A stretch of 5,079 bases of DNA from an uncultured Desulfobacteraceae bacterium (GTDB lineage: Bacteria; Desulfobacterota; Desulfobacteria; Desulfobacterales; UBA2174): assembly GCA_937982505.1 (NCBI GenBank), contig CALJLV010000239.1:1-5079 (forward strand), in the 5' to 3' direction. A model generated the notes under the pieces. The model worked only from the letters and a program-made list of their open reading frames with translations, ran no database searches and was not told the DNA's origin. Of the stretch, positions 1 to 5,079 are shown piece by piece (position 1 is the first letter of the stretch; the number at the start of each line of letters is the position of its first letter). The position numbers and the translations under genes were made by a program.

Positions 1-45
1 CCACCGAGATCTACACTCTTTCCCTACACGACGCTCTTCCGATCT
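1..45 (+). other. Illumina P5 / read-1 adapter, not genomic
   Basis: These bases match the TruSeq universal adapter from its fourteenth base to its end. The window starts with CCACCGAGATCTACAC, continues with the read-1 primer segment and ends with the ligation end CTCTTCCGATCT. Genomic sequence begins at 46. The adapter stays open in the frame of the following gene and would be translated as TEIYTLSLHDALPI, a peptide typical of adapter-contaminated database proteins. It should be trimmed before annotation or submission. Confidence 0.98.
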
Positions 46-47
46 GG

Positions 48-953
48 CTGGCCATGAGCCTGGCGGCCCGGCGCTTTTCGCCCACCGCGGCCCTCAACGA
101 GGACTGGGGTGGGGTTCACCAGCTCAAGGCCCTCAAGGCGGCCAGCGCCGCTCTGGCCGGCGGGGGGGGCGAGCGGCTGGCCGCGGAGCTGGCCACCCTG
201 GCCCGGCAGCTTTTCGCCAGCGGCAATCTGCAGCTGGCGCTGGTGGCCGAGGAGGCGGCCATGGAAGGGGCCCGCCAGGCCCTGGACGGCTTTTACCGGT
301 CCCTGCCCGCAGGGGCGCAGGCCTTCGAGGCCGACCTGCCCGTGGCGGCGGCGGATCCGGTTCGCGAGGGCTGGTCCACCGCCACGGCGGTTTCTTTCGT
401 GGCGCGCTGTTTTGCCACCGTGCGCCTGGGCCATCCGGACGCCCCGGCCCTGGCGGTGATCGCCAAGATGCTGCGCTCCCTCTACCTGCACCGGGAAATC
501 CGGGAAAAGGGCGGGGCCTACGGCGGGTTCGCGGTCTACAGCATCGAGGACGGGCTCTTCAGCCTGGCCTCCTACCGGGATCCGCAGATCGCGCGGACCC
601 TGCAGGTCTTCGAGGGGGCGGCCGAATTTCTCTTGGCCGGCAATTACACTGATGCGGACATTCACGAGGCGGTATTGCAGGTCTGCAGCGAGATCGACAA
701 GCCCGATCCGCCCGGGCCGGCGGCCCGCAAGGCCTTTTACCGGCGCATCGTCGGTCTGGACGACGAGGCCCGGCTGGCTTTCAAGCAGGGGTTGCTGAGC
801 CTGGACCGGACCCGGGTGCGCCGGGCGGTGGAGGCTCATTTCGGTGCGTCCTTCCGCAATTCGGCGGTGGCGGTTATCAGCGCCGAGGACCTTCTGGCGG
901 CGGCCAACGCCGAACTCAAGACCGATCCGCTTCTCATTCAGGCCATCGGTTGA
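48..953 (+). CDS. M16C family metallopeptidase (presequence protease-like), C-terminal part, 5'-truncated
   Basis: This is the last 301 or so residues of a zinc peptidase related to PreP/Cym1 (M16C), enzymes of roughly 1000 residues that degrade small peptides inside a two-halved clamshell. Counting from the ATG at 54, which is an internal methionine and not a proven start, the segment REIREKGGAYGG (147-158) carries the Arg150/Tyr156 pair that in M16 C-terminal halves contacts substrate backbone. It is followed by SYRDP (173-177) and the typical tail DKPDPPGPAARKAFYRRIVG. The zinc site HxxEH belongs to the N-terminal half, which is missing, so activity cannot be judged. The gene is cut by the contig edge: only adapter lies upstream, and the adapter is open in frame, so an automatic caller could fuse the two. 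The frame is intact across an 8-G run at 162-169. The gene faces the TSUP gene with a 26-base gap and shows no functional link to the oxyanion genes. Confidence 0.9.
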   Translation: MAMSLAARRFSPTAALNEDWGGVHQLKALKAASAALAGGGGERLAAELATLARQLFASGNLQLALVAEEAAMEGARQALDGFYRSLPAGAQAFEADLPVAAADPVREGWSTATAVSFVARCFATVRLGHPDAPALAVIAKMLRSLYLHREIREKGGAYGGFAVYSIEDGLFSLASYRDPQIARTLQVFEGAAEFLLAGNYTDADIHEAVLQVCSEIDKPDPPGPAARKAFYRRIVGLDDEARLAFKQGLLSLDRTRVRRAVEAHFGASFRNSAVAVISAEDLLAAANAELKTDPLLIQAIG

Positions 954-954
954 T

Positions 955-966
955 CGGCTTCGGCCG
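955..966 (+). terminator. C(UUCG)G hairpin in the convergent gap, possible weak terminator
   Basis: CGGC-TTCG-GCCG gives a perfect 4-bp stem closed by a C(UUCG)G tetraloop, one of the most stable RNA tetraloops. It starts two bases after the M16 peptidase stop codon and lies in the gap between two convergent genes, where a terminator would be expected. No T-run follows on either strand, so it is not a standard intrinsic terminator. It could act as an mRNA 3'-end stabiliser or be chance in GC-rich DNA. Confidence 0.25.
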
Positions 967-979
967 CCGGAAGCGGTCT

Positions 980-1936
980 TCAGGCTAAAAAATCCAGGGT
1001 GTACTTGAGGGCGGTAAAGAGGATGATTCCGGCCAGCATCCATTTGATGGTGCTGGCCGGGACGAACTTTTGGCAGCGGGCCCCGAGGTACATTCCCGCC
1101 ATCCCGCCCAAACCGAACAAGAGTCCCAGGGGCCAGTCGGGGGCCACGGAAAGGTGGGGATAAAAGGGCGCCACGGCCTGGTAAAAGGCCACCCCGGCCA
1201 CCGAAGTGACGAAGGTGCCCATGAGGGCGGCCCCGGCCACCGTGTAGACCGGCAGCCCGAAGAAGGTCACGAAAAACGGGGCGATGATCGATCCGCCGCC
1301 GATTCCGTAGATTCCCCCCACGATGCCGACGACGAAGCTGAGGCTGAAGATGCCCCATAACGAGACGTCGAAGGCCTCTGCATGGAAGGTGTATCCCAGG
1401 CGTTTCAGGTTGAAATGGGTCACCTGGACCGTCTTTTGATCGGATGCGGCGGCACGCTCCGGTTCCGTTTTTTCAGCGCCATGGCGGCGCACCATCTCCT
1501 GAAACCGCCTTTCGGCATTGGCGTTGCCGCTTCCCGAGGTCTTGCGCAGCAGATCGCGCGTCATTTTCAGCCCGATGTAGAGGAGCACCGCGGCCGCGAA
1601 CAGCTTGAAATGCGCGGGGTCCGGCAGCCAGGCGACGCGCACCAGGGCACCGATGAAAACCCCGGGCAGGGTGCCCAGCACCACCACCGCCGCCAGGGGC
1701 CAGACCATGCGGCCTTCTTTCCAGTAGCGGTAGACGCCGCTGGGAATGGCCACGATGTTGAAGAGCTGGTTGGTGGCGCTCACCGACGGGTGGGTGTAGC
1801 CGAGAAACGAGACCTGGAAAGGAAGCAGGAGAAAGGCGCCGGACACGCCGCCCATGCTGGTAAAAAACGAGATGACGAAGGCCACCAGGGGGGGAATCCA
1901 GGGGGCCACGTGAATGCCGGCGGCTTCGAAGACCAT
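980..1936 (-). CDS. TauE/SafE (TSUP) family transporter, long form
   Basis: This is a polytopic inner-membrane protein of 318 residues from the TSUP family, whose members move sulfite, sulfonates and other small anions. The family's two-repeat plan is visible. The first half begins with a membrane segment ending in SMGGVSGAFLLLPF (27-40). The second half carries the clearer signature GIGGGSIIAPFF (211-222). A hydrophilic, charged loop of about 60 residues (131-190) separates the halves, making it longer than the usual 250-residue proteins such as its neighbour at 3095. The start at 1936 is chosen because a strong Shine-Dalgarno (TGGAGG) sits 6 bases upstream. A longer frame opening at 2020 would put a polar, non-conserved 28-residue tail in front and run across the operator. 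It is divergent from the TunR-like regulator with 82 bases between. TunR regulators are known to repress TSUP genes in sulfate reducers, so molybdate, tungstate or a related oxyanion is the likely cargo. The substrate and direction are inferred. Confidence 0.9.
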   Translation of the reverse strand: MVFEAAGIHVAPWIPPLVAFVISFFTSMGGVSGAFLLLPFQVSFLGYTHPSVSATNQLFNIVAIPSGVYRYWKEGRMVWPLAAVVVLGTLPGVFIGALVRVAWLPDPAHFKLFAAAVLLYIGLKMTRDLLRKTSGSGNANAERRFQEMVRRHGAEKTEPERAAASDQKTVQVTHFNLKRLGYTFHAEAFDVSLWGIFSLSFVVGIVGGIYGIGGGSIIAPFFVTFFGLPVYTVAGAALMGTFVTSVAGVAFYQAVAPFYPHLSVAPDWPLGLLFGLGGMAGMYLGARCQKFVPASTIKWMLAGIILFTALKYTLDFLA

Positions 1937-1942
1937 GACGGC

Positions 1943-1948
1943 CCTCCA
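1943..1948 (-). promoter_or_regulatory. Shine-Dalgarno site fixing the TSUP-1 start
   Basis: Read on the minus strand, TGGAGG lies 6 bases before the ATG at 1936. It is a near-perfect anti-16S match with ideal spacing and supports this start over the upstream ATG at 2020. Confidence 0.8.
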
Positions 1949-1956
1949 GGGTAAGG

Positions 1957-2003
1957 GCTTGACAAATAGACACGATAATTCTACGTTTCGTGTCAATTCA
2001 AGC
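1957..2003. promoter_or_regulatory. Inverted repeat, candidate TunR operator
   Basis: The core is a perfect 7-bp inverted repeat, GACACGA (1969-1975) and TCGTGTC (1988-1994), separated by 12 bases. With one mismatch it extends to 11-base arms, AATaGACACGA (1965-1975) and TCGTGTCaATT (1988-1998). Outer segments GCTTGA (1957-1962) and TCAAGC (1998-2003) are also complementary, offset by 3 bases. The element fills the gap between the divergent TSUP and regulator genes. Its 30-odd-bp size and two-arm form suit a protein derived from Xer recombinases, which bind paired inverted 11-bp arms around a short central region. The long loop and absence of a T-run argue against a terminator. I infer that the adjacent regulator binds here and controls both genes; I cannot compare it with the published TunR motif. 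Confidence 0.7.
1959..1987 (+). promoter_or_regulatory. Candidate sigma-70-like promoter for the regulator gene
   Basis: A consensus -35 hexamer TTGACA (1959-1964) is followed after 17 bases by TACGTT (1982-1987), which keeps the T1, A2 and T6 positions of the -10 box. Transcription would start near 1994, giving a leader of about 25 bases. The left arm of the inverted repeat lies between the two boxes and the right arm covers the start point, so a bound regulator would block this promoter. A second TTGACA on the minus strand (1996-1991) could serve the divergent TSUP gene, but no good -10 box follows it. Confidence 0.45.
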
Positions 2004-2018
2004 TTAACAAGGCCCCCC

Positions 2019-3062
2019 ATGAGATGTCAAGATCCCGCCATCGCCGCTTCCGGCCAGGCCGATCCGTGCCTGGATACCGAGGCCCTCGCCCGGCTGGAAG
2101 CCGCCTTCCGAGACTGGGCCGGCGCTTCGCCGCGCCGGGACGTGCGCCTGTCGCGCCGGCGGGTGCTGCTCATCTTCCTGCTGATCCGCTATACCGGGGC
2201 CAGGCTCAGCGAAGTCCTGGCCCTGGATCCTGCGGCGGACGTTGACGGCCAGCGGTGCCGGGTCCGTTTCGGCGCCTCCGCGGCGGAAGGTGTCCGCCAG
2301 GTGAGGATTTCCGAGGCCCTGGCCACAGAGATCCGGGAAGCCCTGGCCGACCCGGATTTCAGCGGGGCCATCGGCGATCGTTTCGGTGTGGATTCCGCCT
2401 TCGTGCGCCGCAAGTTTTACGAGCGGGCCCAAGCCTGCGGGTTCGAAAAACGGCTCGGCGGTCCGGAAATGGTCCGCAAGGCCCGCACCGTGGAGCTGAT
2501 GCAGGCCAAGATGCCCCTGGCGGCCGTGCAACAGATGCTCGGGGCCGCCATGCCCCACCTCGGCGCCGCACGGCTCTCCTTTTCCCCGGAGGAGATCGAA
2601 GCGCTCACGCGCCGCTTCGTGGAGCGCGAGGCGAAGCGCAACACCAGCGCCCGCAACACCTTTTTTGGAAAGATCACCGTGATTCAGCGCGGCGACATCC
2701 AGACCCGGGTAACCCTGCTCACCGTCGGCGGGCAGACGGTTTCCACCGTGATCACCAATGACAGCCTGGAGCGCCTCGACCTGGCCGAGGGCAGGCTGAT
2801 GGCCGCCGAGGTCAAGGCGCCCTGGGTGATCCTTTACCGCGGGGAAGCCGAGCCGGTGTGCAGCGCCGAGAACCGCTTCAGCGGCGTCGTGGAACGGGTT
2901 GTGCGCGGCAAGGTTAACATGGAATACGGGGTGCGCATCGCCGATGGCTCCGAGTTGTGCGCCGTGGTGTCCAGCCAGAGCGGCCGGCGGCTGGCCTTAC
3001 AACGGGGTGATCGGGTCTGGGCCGTGTTCAACGCCTTTGCCGTGGTCCTGCATGCGGACTGA
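2019..3062 (+). CDS. tunR: TunR-like molybdate/tungstate-responsive regulator (Xer-like DNA-binding domain + two TOBE/Mop domains)
   Basis: This is a 347-residue cytoplasmic transcription regulator. Residues about 20-190 resemble the catalytic domain of tyrosine recombinases (XerC/D, phage integrases): LLIRYTGARLSEVLALDP (54-71) holds the first catalytic arginine position (Arg62), and VRKARTVELMQAKMPLAAVQ (152-171) matches the second box. Activity is evidently lost: the HxxR histidine position is Glu150, LGH reads LGA (174-176), and there is no tyrosine between 135 and 272. Two Mop/TOBE domains follow, as in ModE: SARNTFFGKITVIQRG (210-225) to about 273, and NRFSGVVERVVRGKVN (285-300) to the end. 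This architecture defines TunR, tungstate-responsive regulators of sulfate-reducing Deltaproteobacteria. The start at 2019 has AAGG 6 bases upstream; the frame is open to 1914, but that would cross the operator and the divergent start. It probably autoregulates and leads an operon with TSUP-2 and MOT1. Effector (tungstate or molybdate) is inferred. Confidence 0.87.
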   Translation: MRCQDPAIAASGQADPCLDTEALARLEAAFRDWAGASPRRDVRLSRRRVLLIFLLIRYTGARLSEVLALDPAADVDGQRCRVRFGASAAEGVRQVRISEALATEIREALADPDFSGAIGDRFGVDSAFVRRKFYERAQACGFEKRLGGPEMVRKARTVELMQAKMPLAAVQQMLGAAMPHLGAARLSFSPEEIEALTRRFVEREAKRNTSARNTFFGKITVIQRGDIQTRVTLLTVGGQTVSTVITNDSLERLDLAEGRLMAAEVKAPWVILYRGEAEPVCSAENRFSGVVERVVRGKVNMEYGVRIADGSELCAVVSSQSGRRLALQRGDRVWAVFNAFAVVLHAD

Positions 3063-3085
3063 GGGTTTGCGGACGAAAGAAACCC
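3063..3085 (+). other. Short stem-loop in the regulator/TSUP-2 gap
   Basis: GGGTTT (3063-3068) directly follows the regulator's stop codon and pairs perfectly with AAACCC (3080-3085) around an 11-base loop. There is no T-run after it, so it is unlikely to be a terminator. It could make transcription or translation into TSUP-2 partly conditional, or it may be chance. Confidence 0.25.
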
Positions 3086-3093
3086 GCTATCGT
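3073..3093. promoter_or_regulatory. Degenerate second operator-like element
   Basis: ACGAAA (3073-3078), 9 bases, then TATCGT (3088-3093), ending one base before the TSUP-2 ATG. The minus strand of the 1957-2003 inverted repeat contains the same two hexamers in the same order, ACGAAA-N8-TATCGT (1991 to 1972). The central spacing differs by one base and the outer GAC/GTC triplets of the first site are not kept here. A weaker binding site for the same regulator is possible. Confidence 0.35.
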
Positions 3094-3094
3094 C

Positions 3095-3856
3095 ATGAGC
3101 TTCTCACTGATTCTGACCGCCACGATTTTTTGCATCTCCCTGGTGCTGACCATGGTCGGCCTGGGCGGAGGGCTGGTCTTTTCCCCCCTTTTCGTGATCC
3201 TCGGGATGGCCCAGTCGCAGGCCGCCTCGGCTTCTCTCTTTTTGAACCTGGTGGCCGCCGCCTCGGCCGCCTGGGCCTATTCGCGCAAGCGGATGGTCGA
3301 TTTCTCGGTTTCGATCCCCTTGATCGTTGCGTCGGGTCTGGCCGCTCCCGCCGGGTCCTGGCTCAACTTGCGCATGGACACCCAGCCGTTTCTGATCGTC
3401 ATGGCCATCGTGCTGGCCCTGGCCGGGGCGCGCATGCTCGTGTCGCCGCCCCGGCAGACGGAATCCGCCACCGATCTCTCCCGGTCCCGGAAGATCGTCG
3501 GCGGCCTCGCCATCGGCGCCTGCATCGGCCTGATGAGCGGCCTGCTGGGCATCGGCGGCGGGGTCTTTGTCGTGCCGCTGCTGATCTACGCGCTCAAGAC
3601 CCCCACCAAGATCGCCGCCGCTTCGTCGACCTTCATCGTCTGTTTTTCTTCCCTGACCGGCTTTTTGGGATATGCCGCCATGGCGTCCGTCGATTGGCAG
3701 TTCATCCTTCCCGCGGCGCTGGCGGCCCTGGCCGGCGGCCAGCTCGGCGCCCGGATCATGAGCGGTCATGTCAAGGCCAACAGCATTCGGGTCCTTTTCA
3801 GCCTGGTGCTGTTCGCCATGTGCCTCAAACTGCTCCATCGCTTCTTTTTCGGATAG
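3095..3856 (+). CDS. TauE/SafE (TSUP) family transporter, standard-length form
   Basis: This is a 253-residue inner-membrane protein of typical TSUP length, with about seven or eight hydrophobic segments. The duplicated family signature is clear in both halves: VGLGGGLVFSPLFVILG (21-37) and LGIGGGVFVVPLLIYALKTP (151-170). A short polar stretch, PPRQTESATDLSRSRK (118-133), separates the repeats. It is clearly different from the longer TSUP protein at 980-1936, so the two are distant paralogues, not a recent duplication. The Shine-Dalgarno is poor (a GAAAG lies about 15 bases upstream), which suggests translational coupling or low expression, but the start is supported because the first membrane segment begins at once and no other ATG fits. 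It lies 32 bases after the regulator and 12 before the MOT1 gene, probably in one operon. Substrate is not visible; context suggests an oxyanion such as molybdate, tungstate or sulfate/sulfite. Confidence 0.9.
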   Translation: MSFSLILTATIFCISLVLTMVGLGGGLVFSPLFVILGMAQSQAASASLFLNLVAAASAAWAYSRKRMVDFSVSIPLIVASGLAAPAGSWLNLRMDTQPFLIVMAIVLALAGARMLVSPPRQTESATDLSRSRKIVGGLAIGACIGLMSGLLGIGGGVFVVPLLIYALKTPTKIAAASSTFIVCFSSLTGFLGYAAMASVDWQFILPAALAALAGGQLGARIMSGHVKANSIRVLFSLVLFAMCLKLLHRFFFG

Positions 3857-3862
3857 AAGGGA
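3857..3862 (+). promoter_or_regulatory. Shine-Dalgarno of the MOT1 gene
   Basis: AAGGGA immediately follows the TSUP-2 stop codon and lies 6 bases before the ATG at 3869. It confirms the start and leaves no room for a separate promoter, so MOT1 must be co-transcribed with TSUP-2 or started from inside it. Confidence 0.7.
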
Positions 3863-3868
3863 AACTCC

Positions 3869-5068
3869 ATGTCCGCACGTTTCCAATTCAACCGTCTGGA
3901 GCTGGCCGGATCCTTCGGAGACTTGGGCGTTCTGCTGCCCATCGCCATTGCCATGGTGCTGTTCAACGGCCTGGATCCCCTGGGGCTCTTCCTGAGCATC
4001 GGGCTTTTTTACATCCTTTCAGGCCTCTACTTTGGGATCACGGTCCCGGTCCAGCCAATGAAGGTCATCGGCGCCTACGCCATCGCCACGGCCATGAGCG
4101 CGGACCAGATCCTGGCCGCTTCGCTGCTGATGGGCGCTTCTCTGCTGGTCATCGGCATCACGGGCGCCATCGACCTCATTCGGAAAATCACGCCTCCGGC
4201 GGTGATTCGCGGCGTGCAACTGGCCACCGGGGCCCTGCTGATCTCCGAAGGCGTCAAGTTCATGCTCGGCACCTCCACTTTTCAAATACTCCAAAAGGCG
4301 GCCGAGCCTCATCTGGCCGTGCAGTCCATGGGACCGCTTCCCATCGGCCTGCTCATCGGTGTGGCCGGCGGCATCGTCACCCTGCTCTTGCTGGACAGCC
4401 GCCGCTTTCCGGCCGGGCTGGTCGTGGTGGCGGGCGGATTCGCGGTGGGCCTGGCCCTGGGGGCGAAAATGCCGCCAGAGGGCTCGGGTCTGGGGCTGCA
4501 TCTGCCGCGATGGCTGCCTTTCGGGTTTCCCTCGGAGGCCGATTTCACCTTCGCCCTCTTCGCCCTGGTCCTGCCCCAGCTTCCCATGACCCTGGGCAAC
4601 GCGGTGTTGGCCTATACGGACCTGTCGCTGGAGTACTTCGGTGAAAGATCCAGCCGCGTCACCAACCGCAAGGCCTGCGTGAGCATGGCCCTGGCCAATT
4701 TTTTGAGCTTCTGTCTGGGGGGGATGCCGCTGTGCCACGGGGCCGGGGGCCTGGCGGCCCACTACCGTTTCGGGGCCCGCACGGCCGGCTCCAACCTGAT
4801 GATCGGGGGAATTTTCGTGGTGCTGGCCCTTCTTTTGGGAGAGCGCATCGTGGCGCTGTTCAATCTGCTGCCCATGGCGATCCTGGGCATCCTGCTGGTT
4901 TTCGCCGGGATCCAGTTGGCGGTCACCGTCATGGACCTGGACCGGCCCAAGGACTATTTCGTGGCCACCCTGATCCTGGGCATCACCCTGGCGAGCAATC
5001 TGGCGGCCGGTTTCATCGCCGGGATGTTCGTGGCCTGGCTCCTGAGGTGGGATAGACTTTCCGTGTAG
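3869..5068 (+). CDS. MOT1-type molybdate (sulfate) transporter
   Basis: This is a complete 399-residue polytopic inner-membrane protein of the MOT1 branch of the SulP-like transporters, which take up molybdate with high affinity in plants and algae and have many bacterial members. Both characteristic motifs are present: FGDLGVLLPI (16-25), just before the first membrane segment, and PVQPMKVIGA (60-69). The C-terminal half carries LPQLPMTLGNAVLAYTDLS (235-253) and GGMPLCHGAGGLAAHYRFGA (284-303), also typical of the group. There is no C-terminal STAS domain, which separates it from classical SulP sulfate permeases; the protein ends seven residues after the last hydrophobic segment. It is the last gene of the regulator/TSUP-2/MOT1 run, 12 bases behind TSUP-2, and its expected substrate agrees with the Mop sensor domains of the regulator. 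Molybdate is the best guess; tungstate or sulfate cannot be excluded. Only 11 bases follow its stop, with no terminator visible. Confidence 0.9.
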   Translation: MSARFQFNRLELAGSFGDLGVLLPIAIAMVLFNGLDPLGLFLSIGLFYILSGLYFGITVPVQPMKVIGAYAIATAMSADQILAASLLMGASLLVIGITGAIDLIRKITPPAVIRGVQLATGALLISEGVKFMLGTSTFQILQKAAEPHLAVQSMGPLPIGLLIGVAGGIVTLLLLDSRRFPAGLVVVAGGFAVGLALGAKMPPEGSGLGLHLPRWLPFGFPSEADFTFALFALVLPQLPMTLGNAVLAYTDLSLEYFGERSSRVTNRKACVSMALANFLSFCLGGMPLCHGAGGLAAHYRFGARTAGSNLMIGGIFVVLALLLGERIVALFNLLPMAILGILLVFAGIQLAVTVMDLDRPKDYFVATLILGITLASNLAAGFIAGMFVAWLLRWDRLSV

Positions 5069-5079
5069 GGCGCTGGATC

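Noticed and set aside
162..169. Run of eight G as a possible frameshift in the M16 gene
   Set aside because: M16-like sequence continues in the same frame on both sides of the run.
24..1358. Very long open frame on the minus strand across the peptidase gene
   Set aside because: It runs antisense to the M16 gene and through the end of TSUP-1, is rich in Arg/Gly/Pro/His as expected of shadow frames in GC-rich DNA, and ends inside the adapter.
1914..2018. Upstream extension of the regulator by 35 codons
   Set aside because: It would overlap the divergent TSUP-1 start and cross the inverted repeat. The ATG at 2019 has an AAGG ribosome site at 6 bases.
1937..2020. Upstream start for TSUP-1 at 2020
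   Set aside because: It would add 28 residues not typical of the family and overlap the regulator start. The ATG at 1936 has a strong TGGAGG at ideal spacing.
2019..3062. Active integrase and therefore a mobile element
   Set aside because: The nucleophile tyrosine and catalytic histidines are absent, two Mop sensor domains are fused behind, and no attachment-site repeats, tRNA or other phage genes are seen.
2899..4644. Long plus-strand open frame of 581 codons overlapping the regulator, TSUP-2 and MOT1 genes
   Set aside because: It lies in another frame of three genes with clear family motifs, has shadow composition and no membrane or domain pattern.
3869..5068. Classical SulP sulfate permease
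   Set aside because: There is no STAS domain, the length is about 400 residues, and FGDLG and PVQPMK are MOT1-type motifs.
5069..5079. Adapter remnant or terminator at the right end
   Set aside because: The last 11 bases do not match the read-through adapter start (AGATCGGAAG) and are too few to show a hairpin.

Overview
The window looks like a short assembled contig from a GC-rich bacterium. Its first 45 bases are not genomic: they match the Illumina P5 / read-1 adapter. The rest holds five protein genes packed with small gaps. The regulator belongs to a family (TunR) known from sulfate-reducing Desulfobacterota (former Deltaproteobacteria). Together with the high GC and a presequence-protease-like M16 peptidase, this suggests a Desulfobacterota organism. 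That assignment is an inference, not proven by the sequence.

Layout: 1-45 adapter; 48-953 (+) the C-terminal third of an M16C (presequence protease-like) metallopeptidase, cut at its 5' end by the contig edge; 955-966 a small C(UUCG)G hairpin in the 26-base convergent gap; 980-1936 (-) a TauE/SafE (TSUP) family membrane transporter; 1937-2018 a divergent regulatory region with a strong inverted repeat, GACACGA-N12-TCGTGTC, overlapping a promoter-like TTGACA-N17-TACGTT; 2019-3062 (+) a regulator made of a catalytically dead Xer/phage-integrase-like domain and two TOBE/Mop oxyanion-binding domains (TunR-like); 3095-3856 (+) a second, shorter TSUP transporter; 3869-5068 (+) a MOT1-type molybdate transporter.

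The last four genes form a coherent oxyanion (molybdate/tungstate) homeostasis island. The regulator probably senses molybdate or tungstate through its Mop domains and binds the inverted repeat between itself and the divergent TSUP gene, controlling both. The regulator, TSUP-2 and MOT1 genes run in the same direction with gaps of 32 and 12 bases and probably form one operon. A second, degenerate operator-like element (ACGAAA-N9-TATCGT) lies just before the TSUP-2 start codon. The most interesting points are the exapted recombinase regulator, its candidate operators, and the linkage of two different TSUP proteins and a MOT1 transporter to one TunR-like regulator with no ABC-type modABC/tupABC genes in the window.
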